Assembly (NCBI GenBank): GCA_001940705.1
Contig: MEHG01000006.1
Span: 1 to 46,908, forward strand
DNA length: 46,908 bases
Direction of reading: 5' to 3'
Origin: Candidatus Thorarchaeota archaeon AB_25
GTDB lineage: Archaea; Asgardarchaeota; Thorarchaeia; Thorarchaeales; Thorarchaeaceae
Below the pieces are notes generated by a model. That model was given only the letters and a program-made list of their open reading frames with translations. It was not told where the DNA came from and did not search any database. Position numbers and translations under genes: made by a program. The number at the start of each line of letters is the position of its first letter. Positions within the stretch are counted from its first letter, which is position 1. Positions 1-9,059 of this stretch are shown in pieces.

Positions 1-601
1 CAAAAAAAGTGAGGGCCGTCCTCTCAAGAGCGATGTTCTTCAGAATGACTTCATTATGGAGATATTCTACACCATCCCGCTTCACATGGTAGAGCAGTCT
101 TGTGAACTCGACTGATTGAATATCTGTCCTCCACTCATAGAGCTGGTCTTCGGGGGAAACCAATTTTAACTGCGGTTCATCTTGTCCCATAAGGGCTGGA
201 AAGATGAGACCCTCTGTTCCTTGGACCCATATGTCTACCGATCCACAGTCTGGAACAGCAGTAACCAGTCCACGAGAGTCCGTTATCCCGTATTTCTTTG
301 AACCCACACCACCGATCAGTGACCAATTTCGGTACGAGTTGTTTGGTAGCTCAGTAATCAGGGTTCCTTCCTTGTCGAGTGCTTTCATGGTAAGGTCTAC
401 CCAAGAGGGAAGCATCCATGGCTCAGCCTCAAGATAGACAGATGCGTTGAGTTGCTCTCTCAGACGCTCTATTTCCGCGTCTACGGGCATACCTGTTTCA
501 GGGAGTGCAATATCATGGTTCATTGCCACTCTTCTAAAACGTTTCAAACGAGCAAAATCATCAATGGCCAAGTCAGAGAACCTCATCAGGAACGTATTCA
601 T
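1..601 (-). CDS. Partial protein of unknown function (C-terminus beyond window)
   Basis: An uninterrupted minus-strand reading frame of 200 codons starts at an ATG at 601 (first residues MNTFLMRFSDLAID) and runs off the left edge, so the C-terminus is missing. An in-frame TAA lies eight codons upstream of that ATG, which limits the start to this ATG or one five codons later. After about residue 60 the protein looks like a beta-rich domain with scattered Trp, Gly and Tyr and no signal peptide or membrane segment. The end of the visible part (EVILKNIALERTALTFF) resembles the beta-sandwich N-terminal region of some archaeal carbohydrate-active or glucoamylase-like proteins. That resemblance is only an impression and I assign no function. 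It is divergent from the ABC operon that begins at 808. Confidence 0.7.
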   Translation of the reverse strand, partial: MNTFLMRFSDLAIDDFARLKRFRRVAMNHDIALPETGMPVDAEIERLREQLNASVYLEAEPWMLPSWVDLTMKALDKEGTLITELPNNSYRNWSLIGGVGSKKYGITDSRGLVTAVPDCGSVDIWVQGTEGLIFPALMGQDEPQLKLVSPEDQLYEWRTDIQSVEFTRLLYHVKRDGVEYLHNEVILKNIALERTALTFF

Positions 602-807
602 TCTGTACTTATGACTGTTAGATTAGGGTTCTAGACCTTTATTTGTGTGTTTAGGCTAGCTAGCGAAAAAACGACCTGAGCCCGTTTCCATGAACTAAAT
701 GACAGGTGGTAAACCCTTATTTGAGTTCAACTAGAGGTTGCCTTCATCAAGTATAGCAAAGAGTCCATAGATGACTTTAGAGCCACCAAAGAAAAGAGGG
801 AATCAAA

Positions 808-1989
808 ATGGCGGAAGTTCTCACCAAACCATCCAGACGTATCAGAAACATGGTGATGAAAGAACTTCGACTTATTATCAAGGACAAGGTCGCCCTCCTC
901 CTGATTTTCCTACTTCCTGCTGCACTCATAGGGATGCTCTGGTATGTCACTGATAGTAGTAGTTTGGGCGGAATGTCTCTTGGTGGTACATCTGACATAG
1001 GCGGCGGTGATGACGCCGGAAATGAAACAAGTTCTGACAGTGGTGTTCGACTGGGTATTGTAGATTTAGACACAACTGAAGACTATGGAGCAGAGGACCT
1101 CTCTGAAAACCTGACTGAATTTTACGATACGATGGCAAATGTCACTATGTATGAAACACCTGCAGATGCATATAGAGCACTGTATGAAGAACAGATTGAT
1201 GCCTACATCGTGATTCCTTATGGATTTGAGCACAACCTCACAATAAACGAACCCACATATATTGAAGTCCATTATGATGGAAATGACCTCTTTGGATCAT
1301 TTTCCATCCAAGGAGTTGTTCAAGCAGGTACAATCTTGTTCAGAGTTTCGAAACTCTGGATTCGCTCAGAAGTCTTTCCCGGCATGGTTGTCGAGTTCAC
1401 ACCAGAGGGCGGATACCTTGAGAGTGTGTTTGGTGGGTTCATTGTCATTTTCTCGAGCTATCTCGGGATTGCTATGACTTCTGCACAATCGATAGTGGGT
1501 GATACACCGCTGCGAAGAATGCTACTTACTCCAACCAGTAGGCTTGAAGTGATTGTAGCTAAGGTCATTGGGTATGTGATCATTGGATTCTTCCAGTCAC
1601 TCCTATTAGTCACATTATGGGTCCTAGCCTTTAATCTCAGTCTCAATACGAGCTTCATCTCTCTTGTGATAATCATGAGTCTGAGCTCGCTCACTGGGTC
1701 AGCCACAGGGATACTAATCTCAGCTGTCGCAGGTACAAGACTTCAGGCAAACCAGATGTTCCTGTTCGTCCTATTTGGGACACTTATACTCTCAGGCTTT
1801 TTCCTTGATGTTGGCGTTTTAGATAAAATACTTCCAATGAATCAAGGTATGAATCTGCTCATAGACACCGCCTTCAAAGGGCTTACGATTTTAGAAGTGA
1901 TAGATAGGGTCCTCATATTGTTTGGATTCTCAGCTATCGCGATTTTAGCTGCTACTTTCATATTCTCTAAAAAACCAACACTGGGTTAG
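808..1989 (+). CDS. ABC-2 type transporter permease
   Basis: The 393-residue protein has the ABC-2 permease layout: a basic N-terminus, a first membrane helix at about residues 28-46, a large extracytoplasmic loop of roughly 150 residues rich in Asp, Gly and Ser, then five hydrophobic segments between about 205 and 390. The segment with VGDTPLRRMLLTP, where a cytoplasmic coupling stretch follows a helix, is typical of the family (known-family reasoning). It is the first gene of a plus-strand operon. Its stop is at 1989 and the next gene's start signal begins at that stop, so translation is probably coupled. It is the only permease in the operon although two ATPases follow, so it may act as a homodimer served by two different ATPases or pair with a permease encoded elsewhere. 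The substrate cannot be read from the sequence. Confidence 0.88.
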   Translation: MAEVLTKPSRRIRNMVMKELRLIIKDKVALLLIFLLPAALIGMLWYVTDSSSLGGMSLGGTSDIGGGDDAGNETSSDSGVRLGIVDLDTTEDYGAEDLSENLTEFYDTMANVTMYETPADAYRALYEEQIDAYIVIPYGFEHNLTINEPTYIEVHYDGNDLFGSFSIQGVVQAGTILFRVSKLWIRSEVFPGMVVEFTPEGGYLESVFGGFIVIFSSYLGIAMTSAQSIVGDTPLRRMLLTPTSRLEVIVAKVIGYVIIGFFQSLLLVTLWVLAFNLSLNTSFISLVIIMSLSSLTGSATGILISAVAGTRLQANQMFLFVLFGTLILSGFFLDVGVLDKILPMNQGMNLLIDTAFKGLTILEVIDRVLILFGFSAIAILAATFIFSKKPTLG

Positions 1990-2001
1990 GTGATAATCAA
2001 G

Positions 2002-3681
2002 ATGATTCAAGATTCAGACAGAATGGATTCACCTGATGAAGAAAAACCAGTCTTCGTTGAGGAGGCATACTTCTCCGGAGCTCGATTAAGTGATGCTATT
2101 GATTGGTGTATCACACGACAAGACCGTGAGCTGCATTGCGAGGTCGAAGGAAAATTGACCTCAACTGGCAAAGAAGTGAAGTTCAAGGGTCGAGTCTTGA
2201 AAGTCAAGAAAGGAGTCCTGACTCGACGGATTGCGATATTTGTGGAAGAAGACCTTCGCAGGCAACGAGCTGGAGAACTAGACAAGGTACTCACTGTTGG
2301 TGGTGAAGGATCAAGCCAGGAAGATGTAGCAGCCACACAGATAACGGTTCAGAACTACTTGAAACGTAACATGGCAGACGACCTGTACTATGATGGTCGT
2401 GACCTCCAACAAGCTGTGAAAGACCTAGAGAAGATGAAGAGCCAAGAGGTTGCATGCACAGTTTGGGGACGCAGAGGTTCAGACAAAACGATGATTATGA
2501 TCAAAGGAACGATTGTTGGTGCATCTACTAGACCAGCTCCTATTCTCCCAGAGGGATCACTTGAAGTTCGAGTTGCACCAGAGGAGGAAGTCGGAGACCC
2601 GAAGATCTACATGGTTGCACAGCCACAGCTTTTAATCGGTCCAAGCTATAATCCAAACCTCACGGTTTTAGCAACCAAGGTCCATATACAGCCTTTTGCT
2701 TGGAAACTGGCTCCTGAATACAGAGATGTACTTGCAGCACGAAATCTAACAGTGACAGTCAAGAGTGGACAGAAACTCATCGAAAATGTGTCGTTCTCCA
2801 TGCGTGAAGGAGAAATGCTGGCTATCATTGGCGAGTCTGGAGCTGGAAAATCGACCACGGTAAAGGCATTAATCGGTGATATTCCTAGTACAGGCGTTGC
2901 AAGAATAGCTGGAATTGACTCGAAACAGACCCAGAAAGTACGGCACTTTTTCGGGTATTGTCCTCAGGACCTATCCTATATGTACGAAACCTTCACGCCT
3001 CTTGAAAATATCATCGCCTTTGGAAAGCAGTACGACATTCCTGAGTGGCAACTCATTCAGAGAGGCAAAACCCTTCTTAGAGACTTTGGGATTTTGGAGA
3101 AAGGAAACAACCCCACCAAAAAACTCAGTGGTGGAGAGCAGAGAAGGGTTTCCATTGGCATTGCACTGGCTCATAAACCAAAAGTGTTGCTCATGGACGA
3201 ACCTACATCGGGCTTAGATCCTGATAACAGGTATGAACTTTGGAGTTATCTTTCGTATATCAATCAGGAATATGGAACATCGATAATTGTCATTACACAC
3301 TATCCTGTAGAAGCTGAGTTCTGTGACAAGGTAGCAGTCTTCATGCGGGGTAAGAGTCTCGTAGCTTTCGGCAGTCCTGCTACTCTCAAAGAATCAATGC
3401 CTTCCCGAGGTTTCGCCGTGGGTATAGTACTTGAAGAGGTGGACCCGCGAGCACGGAAGACACTCGAGGGGGTTAAGGGCGTTCGTTTTGTGCTCCAGAG
3501 AGGAGAACTTCTGAAGATGTTCACAGATGAGCCTTTAGAAGTGATTGCAGAGAGATGCGTCACAGCTTTGAAGGAACAGAAAATTGCAGTAAAGATTGTG
3601 AAGACCAAGTCGGTAGCTGACATGGTGGACTACTATGTGGCTATTACTCGAGGTCTTATTCAAGGCACAATTGTGAAGTGA
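2002..3681 (+). CDS. ABC transporter ATP-binding protein with duplicated N-terminal domain
   Basis: The C-terminal half is a complete ABC ATPase: Walker A GESGAGKST at about residue 277, Q-loop region CPQD, signature LSGGEQRR, Walker B LLMDEPTSGLD and an H-loop ITHY. A roughly 90-residue C-terminal tail resembles the accessory domain of ABC-2 ATPases. The first 230 or so residues are unusual. Two related units, starting at AYFSGARLSDAI and LYYDGRDLQQAV, share a Y-x-G-x-x-L-x-x-A pattern, then an E-x-x-C-x-V-x-G stretch and a KG-x-V strand, so this is a tandem duplication of a domain I do not recognise. I chose the ATG at 2002 because AGGTGA sits at proper spacing upstream; a GTG at 1990 is the alternative and would add four residues. 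It should energise the permease encoded just upstream. Confidence 0.88.
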   Translation: MIQDSDRMDSPDEEKPVFVEEAYFSGARLSDAIDWCITRQDRELHCEVEGKLTSTGKEVKFKGRVLKVKKGVLTRRIAIFVEEDLRRQRAGELDKVLTVGGEGSSQEDVAATQITVQNYLKRNMADDLYYDGRDLQQAVKDLEKMKSQEVACTVWGRRGSDKTMIMIKGTIVGASTRPAPILPEGSLEVRVAPEEEVGDPKIYMVAQPQLLIGPSYNPNLTVLATKVHIQPFAWKLAPEYRDVLAARNLTVTVKSGQKLIENVSFSMREGEMLAIIGESGAGKSTTVKALIGDIPSTGVARIAGIDSKQTQKVRHFFGYCPQDLSYMYETFTPLENIIAFGKQYDIPEWQLIQRGKTLLRDFGILEKGNNPTKKLSGGEQRRVSIGIALAHKPKVLLMDEPTSGLDPDNRYELWSYLSYINQEYGTSIIVITHYPVEAEFCDKVAVFMRGKSLVAFGSPATLKESMPSRGFAVGIVLEEVDPRARKTLEGVKGVRFVLQRGELLKMFTDEPLEVIAERCVTALKEQKIAVKIVKTKSVADMVDYYVAITRGLIQGTIVK

Positions 3682-3685
3682 TACG

Positions 3686-6600
3686 ATGGCAGGTCTGAAA
3701 CGAACAATGGAGCATCTGACCCAGAGAGTGGCAGCATACTTGCTTGTATGCATCCTCATGGTCAGTGGACTCTCTGTTCTACCACCTGTTGTCGGCATAA
3801 ACCCATACGTCACAGAGCCTACGGAAAAGATTGATGATTCGCTGCTCAATCAAACATCGATGGATCAGTACCTTGACGTGCTTGTCGGATACGACCAAGA
3901 TATTGGTGATTTCAAGGCAAAGAACGCAGTCTTTCTTGCGGACCGGACCGCGGAGATGATTGACGTTTTCGAAACGATTGGTATGCTCCATGTGAAAATG
4001 CTAGGCTCAGCAATAGTGAATCTTGCCAAAGAGGAGTTCATCACCAAGATATGGTCCAACGAGATTACACCTATAGAACAGGCGCAGACAACTGCATCCA
4101 CTGCATCTTCATCCGAGGACTATGTCCCGCTCATTGACCGCATTGGTGCCAGAGACCTCTGGGATGCGGGTTACAACGGCACGGGTACTGTCATTGCAGT
4201 CCTTGATACAGGTGTTGATCCACTTCAAAGTGATTTCAGTGTGGCCGCTTTCGCATCCTTTGTGGAAGCCGATACACTACCCCTCGACCTCATTGGACAT
4301 GGAACATATGCAGCCTCAATTGCTGTTGGTTCTGGAAACATGTCTGATGGAGTCTATGCTGGCATTGCACCAGGTGCAACACTACTATCTGCAAAGGTGA
4401 CATTGGGAGGTCTCTTTGCATCACCCAGCTGGATTGTCTCTGGTATAGAGTGGGCAAGCAGCAGGGGTGCAGACATCATTCTTTTACCATTCAACACTCT
4501 TGGCGCACCAGATGATGCGGTCTCTGAAGCGGTCGAAATAGCAGCTGAAAAGGGAATCTTTGTTGTTGCTGCATCTGGTGATGATGGACCAGACTATTTG
4601 ACGGTGATGTCTCCCGGTGGAAACGCTGCTGCGTTCTGTGTTGGTGCTTATGATACTGAACTGCTAGAGATTCCTGATTTCTCAGGAAGAGGACCATCAC
4701 TCTCATTATTGACCAAACCAGACCTGGTGGCTCCAGGTGTGGGTGTTGTTGGTACCAAACCATTTGCAGGTCTTGGAGGTCTTGGTTTTGGTGATATCGG
4801 ACTAGGAGATCTTGGAGACCTTGGTGGTCTAGGAGGCCTCCTAGGGGGTTCTATTGGTGAAACATTCGATGAGAATTATACTATTGCCGACACAACAGCA
4901 GCCTCTGCAGCCATCACCGCAGGTGCCGCAGCAATTTTACTGCAGGCATTCGACAGAGTCAGTCCAATCGCATTAGGCAATGTTCTTCGTGACACAGCCA
5001 CACCTATTGGCTACGGGGCAAATGATGGTGGAGCAGGTCTTCTCAATCTGCAAGCAGCATTTGACTACTTGAGCACACAACAGACACCTGCAGACCCACA
5101 TGATCGAATAACAAGTTTGCCGCTCCTAGCACTCGGTTTGATCTCTGCTAGCGGCACAGATGCATCAACTACTATGTTGATGAGCAGCTTCGGAACCACA
5201 CTTGTTGCAATAGACACGCGTAACCCTCAGGACTCCGGGATTCACATGATGATGGGTATGTTCTCTCTCAAGTGGAACAATGAGGAACCAACAAATTTGA
5301 TGATGTTTAATGTGAAAAGTGAGTTTCATCAAGTGGTATCGTCATCAGGTGATGTGCCTTACAACCGTTACATTGGGGTGCTGTCCAACAATGACTCGGT
5401 CTATATCACATTCTTGGTCGAGTCCTATAATCTCACTACATATGACTCACTTCCTTTGACTGCATTTAGAATCACACCATTCATTCTCAACCTTGGGAGT
5501 GAACCTGTAGAGAATGTGAGCTTGTATGTTTCATATTCCCTTGACCTCTACCTCGATGGCGAGGATGACCATGGAAAGTATGACCTTGATAACCAACAGC
5601 TATTTGCTTATGGTCTCTCAGAGAGCTTTGGTAATTTCTATGTAGGTATGAATTCGAGCATCCCCCTCTCAGCATTTGAGGTGGGAAACTCATCAAACAT
5701 TGGGAGTCATGTTTCAGATAACAACCTGACAGGATCTACTTTCTTTGATGGCGATGTCGGGTTAGCAATGCAGTGGGACTTCGGAACTCTCGATGTCGAT
5801 GAACTTACAAATGTTACAATAGCCTTGGGCTTTGGTGAGAACCGAACTGTTCTTGATGCATCAATAGATGCGATGTGGGAGAATGATGTCCCATCTGGTG
5901 TCCTGGACCAGGGAGACCTCATAGTCGTGGAAGCTGATGTTCCCAGAATCGCGAAGGCAGGTCATACCTATCAGTCAAAAGCGGTCATAATGAACATTGG
6001 AGAGGAGAACTCTACAGCAATTGGAGCAATGCTGGTGATTGAAGGCTCTACCGAAGATGGAACCATGTTTGCAAGATACTTCTCTTATGATGAGGTTGAA
6101 CCCTTCAAGGCTAAGGTTCTAGTCACAGACTGGCGTCCAGAAACCGAAGGCGTGAGAACGGCGGCATGGGCTGTTTCAACAGGACTAGATCAAATCGTCA
6201 ATCTTGTATCTAACCCAATGATAGCACTGCTCACAACAGGCGTGGGGATTCTGGATGATTTCATTATGCGTGATGTGTTCATCATCGATCCGATATCTTC
6301 AACGTCGGTATTTCCAAAACAGTTACCATTTGCACCATTTGATATTCGATTTCCTGCAGACTTCGGAATGTATAGCTTTGTCCTGTCAACCACAGAGTCA
6401 CTTGGAAATCTGACTATCATGAACCACGGAAACGCTTCAGACTGGGGTAACATGTCCCTAACTGCTGCAGATACGATTGAAGGATTCTATGACTTCTCAC
6501 TGTTCTTGTTAGCACCACCAATTGGCATGGATGGCTATCACAAGTGTGACTATGTGCTAGAAACAGAGTACGGATGGAGCACTAACATCACACTCGAAAG

Positions 6601-8059
6601 AATCTTAGAGTATCCTCGCGCAATGATGCTCCTTGACACGTCGCACGGGGGCGGTTTTGGGTCAATATTAGGGGATGCAGGAGGATTTGGCGACACTGGT
6701 AACTTGACAGGAGATACGGGAGGAATAGGATTCCCACTTGCTCAGGAGGACAGCTCCAGTGATGACGAGGATATGCTCACAGGGTTTAGTCTTAATGATC
6801 TGGGGAGCTTAGATTCTCTCACAGGTCTCTTTGACTCGTTCAGAATGACGACATTTTCAGGTCTCTCTAACATGAAGAAGACCATGGCGGATGTGGGTCT
6901 CGATCTCATAGAAACACCTGGAATGGAGTTAGATGAAGGCTTACTCGCAACGTTCTCGACAGTGTTCATAATTGCTCCAACTGAGGACTTCAACCAGACA
7001 GAGATCGATATCCTCAGAGAATTCTCACAGAATGGAGGAACATTGATTGTTCTTGGTGACAATGACGACAATGCGAATACCACCATACTCAACCCTTTGT
7101 TGATGGAGTATGGTTACTATCTTGACGGAAGTCATAGTGAGGACAACACAACAGACATCATGACAACAACACCTCTGGGACTAAATCTGGAGAGTATCTG
7201 GCTTGGTGGTGGAACCTATGTCATGAACAACCAGTCCAACGCAAATGCAAGACTCAATGGAAACAGCGTTGTCATGTTGGACACGACTGATCCTGAACTT
7301 GCGATCTTTGGCTCTTCGAAGATATTCATGAACAAGAACCTAGTAAAGTGCAACAACAGCATGTTACTCGACAACCTGAACGAATTCCTGTTACGAAACA
7401 CCCTCACCACCTCGACTAGTCTCTCAGAAAACACATCGTACTACCAAGCAGGTCTGAGTGTCTATGTCAACCTAGAGTTGACAGATTATGATGGAAATCC
7501 TGTCAATGACCTGTTCATTGCAATTGCATATGAGCTTCCAAACGGAAGTTTGTCATTCTTCATTGCGGGTTTCGTTGAAGATGGACTCTACTCCTCACAG
7601 TTTGCGCCTATTTACTGGAGAAGGGCAGGTAGAATCAACGGCATATTCCTCATTTTAGGTGATGAAAACTACGCTATGACTTATGCTAGCGTCAGCTTCT
7701 ACTTGTATGAACTCGAACCTACAACAACACCTCCACCTCCCTTTGTGTTGTTGACCATGGCTGAACTGGCACTCATCACATCTCTAGTAATCTTCGGCGG
7801 AGTGATTGGAGTCCTTTACTGGAACCGTCGAAGAATGAGGAGACGTCTTAGAATTCCTGAGATTGAATCTGAACTGGTTCGAGAGATAGACAATACACTC
7901 AGCGCGCTCCTTGCTGCTTTTACACAACTTGAGGATCTCATCCGAAGGGAAGACCTTGACAGAATACAGAAGGTAGAAGCTCTACGGGTGCTCATGCAAG
8001 ACATTGAGGAAGGACGTAAGATGTTCGACCGTGTGAGCGAAAAGGTAGGAGGTGTGTGA
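3686..8059 (+). CDS. Giant membrane-anchored S8 subtilisin-like protein, probably catalytically inactive
   Basis: The 1457-residue protein has a signal peptide (hydrophobic core about residues 16-36) and an S8 fold at about 130-470. The catalytic Asp (VLDTGVD, D174) and His (GHGT, H205) are present. The oxyanion Asn position reads Asp (ASGDDG, D299). The Ser motif, normally GTSxA, reads ADTTAASAA at 401-409, so aligning on the helix that follows puts Ala405 where the nucleophile belongs. A Gly/Leu-rich insert lies just before it (about 355-390). A long beta-rich extracytoplasmic region follows, then a GATase/GldG-like Rossmann segment at about 1046-1140 (known companion domain of ABC-2 systems). 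One membrane helix lies at about 1353-1379, followed by a 78-residue charged, probably coiled-coil cytoplasmic tail. It sits between two ABC ATPases and is probably a structural or binding partner of the transporter. Confidence 0.85.
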   Translation: MAGLKRTMEHLTQRVAAYLLVCILMVSGLSVLPPVVGINPYVTEPTEKIDDSLLNQTSMDQYLDVLVGYDQDIGDFKAKNAVFLADRTAEMIDVFETIGMLHVKMLGSAIVNLAKEEFITKIWSNEITPIEQAQTTASTASSSEDYVPLIDRIGARDLWDAGYNGTGTVIAVLDTGVDPLQSDFSVAAFASFVEADTLPLDLIGHGTYAASIAVGSGNMSDGVYAGIAPGATLLSAKVTLGGLFASPSWIVSGIEWASSRGADIILLPFNTLGAPDDAVSEAVEIAAEKGIFVVAASGDDGPDYLTVMSPGGNAAAFCVGAYDTELLEIPDFSGRGPSLSLLTKPDLVAPGVGVVGTKPFAGLGGLGFGDIGLGDLGDLGGLGGLLGGSIGETFDENYTIADTTAASAAITAGAAAILLQAFDRVSPIALGNVLRDTATPIGYGANDGGAGLLNLQAAFDYLSTQQTPADPHDRITSLPLLALGLISASGTDASTTMLMSSFGTTLVAIDTRNPQDSGIHMMMGMFSLKWNNEEPTNLMMFNVKSEFHQVVSSSGDVPYNRYIGVLSNNDSVYITFLVESYNLTTYDSLPLTAFRITPFILNLGSEPVENVSLYVSYSLDLYLDGEDDHGKYDLDNQQLFAYGLSESFGNFYVGMNSSIPLSAFEVGNSSNIGSHVSDNNLTGSTFFDGDVGLAMQWDFGTLDVDELTNVTIALGFGENRTVLDASIDAMWENDVPSGVLDQGDLIVVEADVPRIAKAGHTYQSKAVIMNIGEENSTAIGAMLVIEGSTEDGTMFARYFSYDEVEPFKAKVLVTDWRPETEGVRTAAWAVSTGLDQIVNLVSNPMIALLTTGVGILDDFIMRDVFIIDPISSTSVFPKQLPFAPFDIRFPADFGMYSFVLSTTESLGNLTIMNHGNASDWGNMSLTAADTIEGFYDFSLFLLAPPIGMDGYHKCDYVLETEYGWSTNITLERILEYPRAMMLLDTSHGGGFGSILGDAGGFGDTGNLTGDTGGIGFPLAQEDSSSDDEDMLTGFSLNDLGSLDSLTGLFDSFRMTTFSGLSNMKKTMADVGLDLIETPGMELDEGLLATFSTVFIIAPTEDFNQTEIDILREFSQNGGTLIVLGDNDDNANTTILNPLLMEYGYYLDGSHSEDNTTDIMTTTPLGLNLESIWLGGGTYVMNNQSNANARLNGNSVVMLDTTDPELAIFGSSKIFMNKNLVKCNNSMLLDNLNEFLLRNTLTTSTSLSENTSYYQAGLSVYVNLELTDYDGNPVNDLFIAIAYELPNGSLSFFIAGFVEDGLYSSQFAPIYWRRAGRINGIFLILGDENYAMTYASVSFYLYELEPTTTPPPPFVLLTMAELALITSLVIFGGVIGVLYWNRRRMRRRLRIPEIESELVREIDNTLSALLAAFTQLEDLIRREDLDRIQKVEALRVLMQDIEEGRKMFDRVSEKVGGV

Positions 8060-8060
8060 T

Positions 8061-9059
8061 GTGGGAAAATCTGATGCTAAAGAAACACATCGAGAGATTG
8101 ACATCATAGATCTCAAGGTGGCTTTTGGTGATTTCTTCGCACTGAAGGGAGCGTCCTTCTTTGCAAACAAGAGGGAGTTCCTTGGCATCATAGGAGCCTC
8201 AGGAGCTGGAAAAACAACAGTCCTACGTGTTCTTACAGGTCAGATTGATCCCACTGACGGACAGGCCTTTGTTGGTGGTTACGATGTCACTAAGAAAGCC
8301 AAACTGATCAGCCTTCTCGTAGGCTATGTCCCTCAGCTAGAACATCTGAGCCTATATTATGATTTCAACCCACTTCAAAATGCCCAGTTCTTCGGACGTA
8401 TGTTCGGTCTCAGACCAAAGGAGATTGAAGAACGCGCTAGAAATGTCCTCACCATCCTGGGATTCGATGAGGAACTCATTACAAAGAGGGTGGATAGACT
8501 CTCTGGCGGAGAGCGTAAGAGGGTATCAATCAGTCTTGGGATGATTCACGACCCACCAGTGCTCCTACTGGATGAGCCAACCACGGGATTGGATGCACAC
8601 CTCAGGCATGAAACCCTGAACTATCTGAAGGAGCTCAACTACGAGCTGGGCACGACAATGGTCATCATTAGTCATGACCTTGAGATAGTTGATTACTGTA
8701 CACGAGTCTGCCTTCTGGAGGAGGGTAACGTGAGTCAATTCGGAACTCCAGAGGAACTAATCTCAACACTCCCAGGAAAAGGAGAAAGTATCCGTGTTGT
8801 TCTCCAGGCAATGACGCCGGAGATCATCAAACGGGTGGACTCACTCCCAGGAGTACAATACACTGCACAAGCTGGTAGGAATGCAATGAAGCTGTTCATA
8901 GACAATCCTAGTGAACAGCTCCTGCCAATCATCAATAAACTAAATGAAATGAAACTACCATTTGAAGAGGTCAGTCTCGTAGAGGCGGACTTCTTTGACT
9001 ATTTCCAGGTGAAACCCTGGAAGCAAATTCCTAGAGAGATAGGAGGAACCGCACCATGA
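8061..9059 (+). CDS. ABC transporter ATP-binding protein
   Basis: A standard-length ABC ATPase of 332 residues with Walker A GASGAGKTT, Q-loop VPQLEH, signature LSGGERKR, Walker B LLLDEPTTGLD and an H-loop ISHD. It also has a roughly 90-residue C-terminal accessory domain like that of the ATPase encoded at 2002, which suggests the two are paralogues, but this one lacks the duplicated N-terminal domain. The GTG at 8061 is chosen because AGGAGGT lies seven bases before it. A GTG at 8052 overlaps that Shine-Dalgarno and is unlikely. The gap to the preceding stop is one base, and the next gene starts inside this gene's stop codon (ATGA), so all are co-translated. It probably forms an ATPase heterodimer or alternates with the first ATPase on the single permease. 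Confidence 0.9.
   Translation: MGKSDAKETHREIDIIDLKVAFGDFFALKGASFFANKREFLGIIGASGAGKTTVLRVLTGQIDPTDGQAFVGGYDVTKKAKLISLLVGYVPQLEHLSLYYDFNPLQNAQFFGRMFGLRPKEIEERARNVLTILGFDEELITKRVDRLSGGERKRVSISLGMIHDPPVLLLDEPTTGLDAHLRHETLNYLKELNYELGTTMVIISHDLEIVDYCTRVCLLEEGNVSQFGTPEELISTLPGKGESIRVVLQAMTPEIIKRVDSLPGVQYTAQAGRNAMKLFIDNPSEQLLPIINKLNEMKLPFEEVSLVEADFFDYFQVKPWKQIPREIGGTAP

Noticed and set aside
655-664. Palindrome GCTAGCTAGC before the ABC operon
   Set aside because: Short and self-repeating (GCTA units), common by chance, with no second copy or link to TATA.
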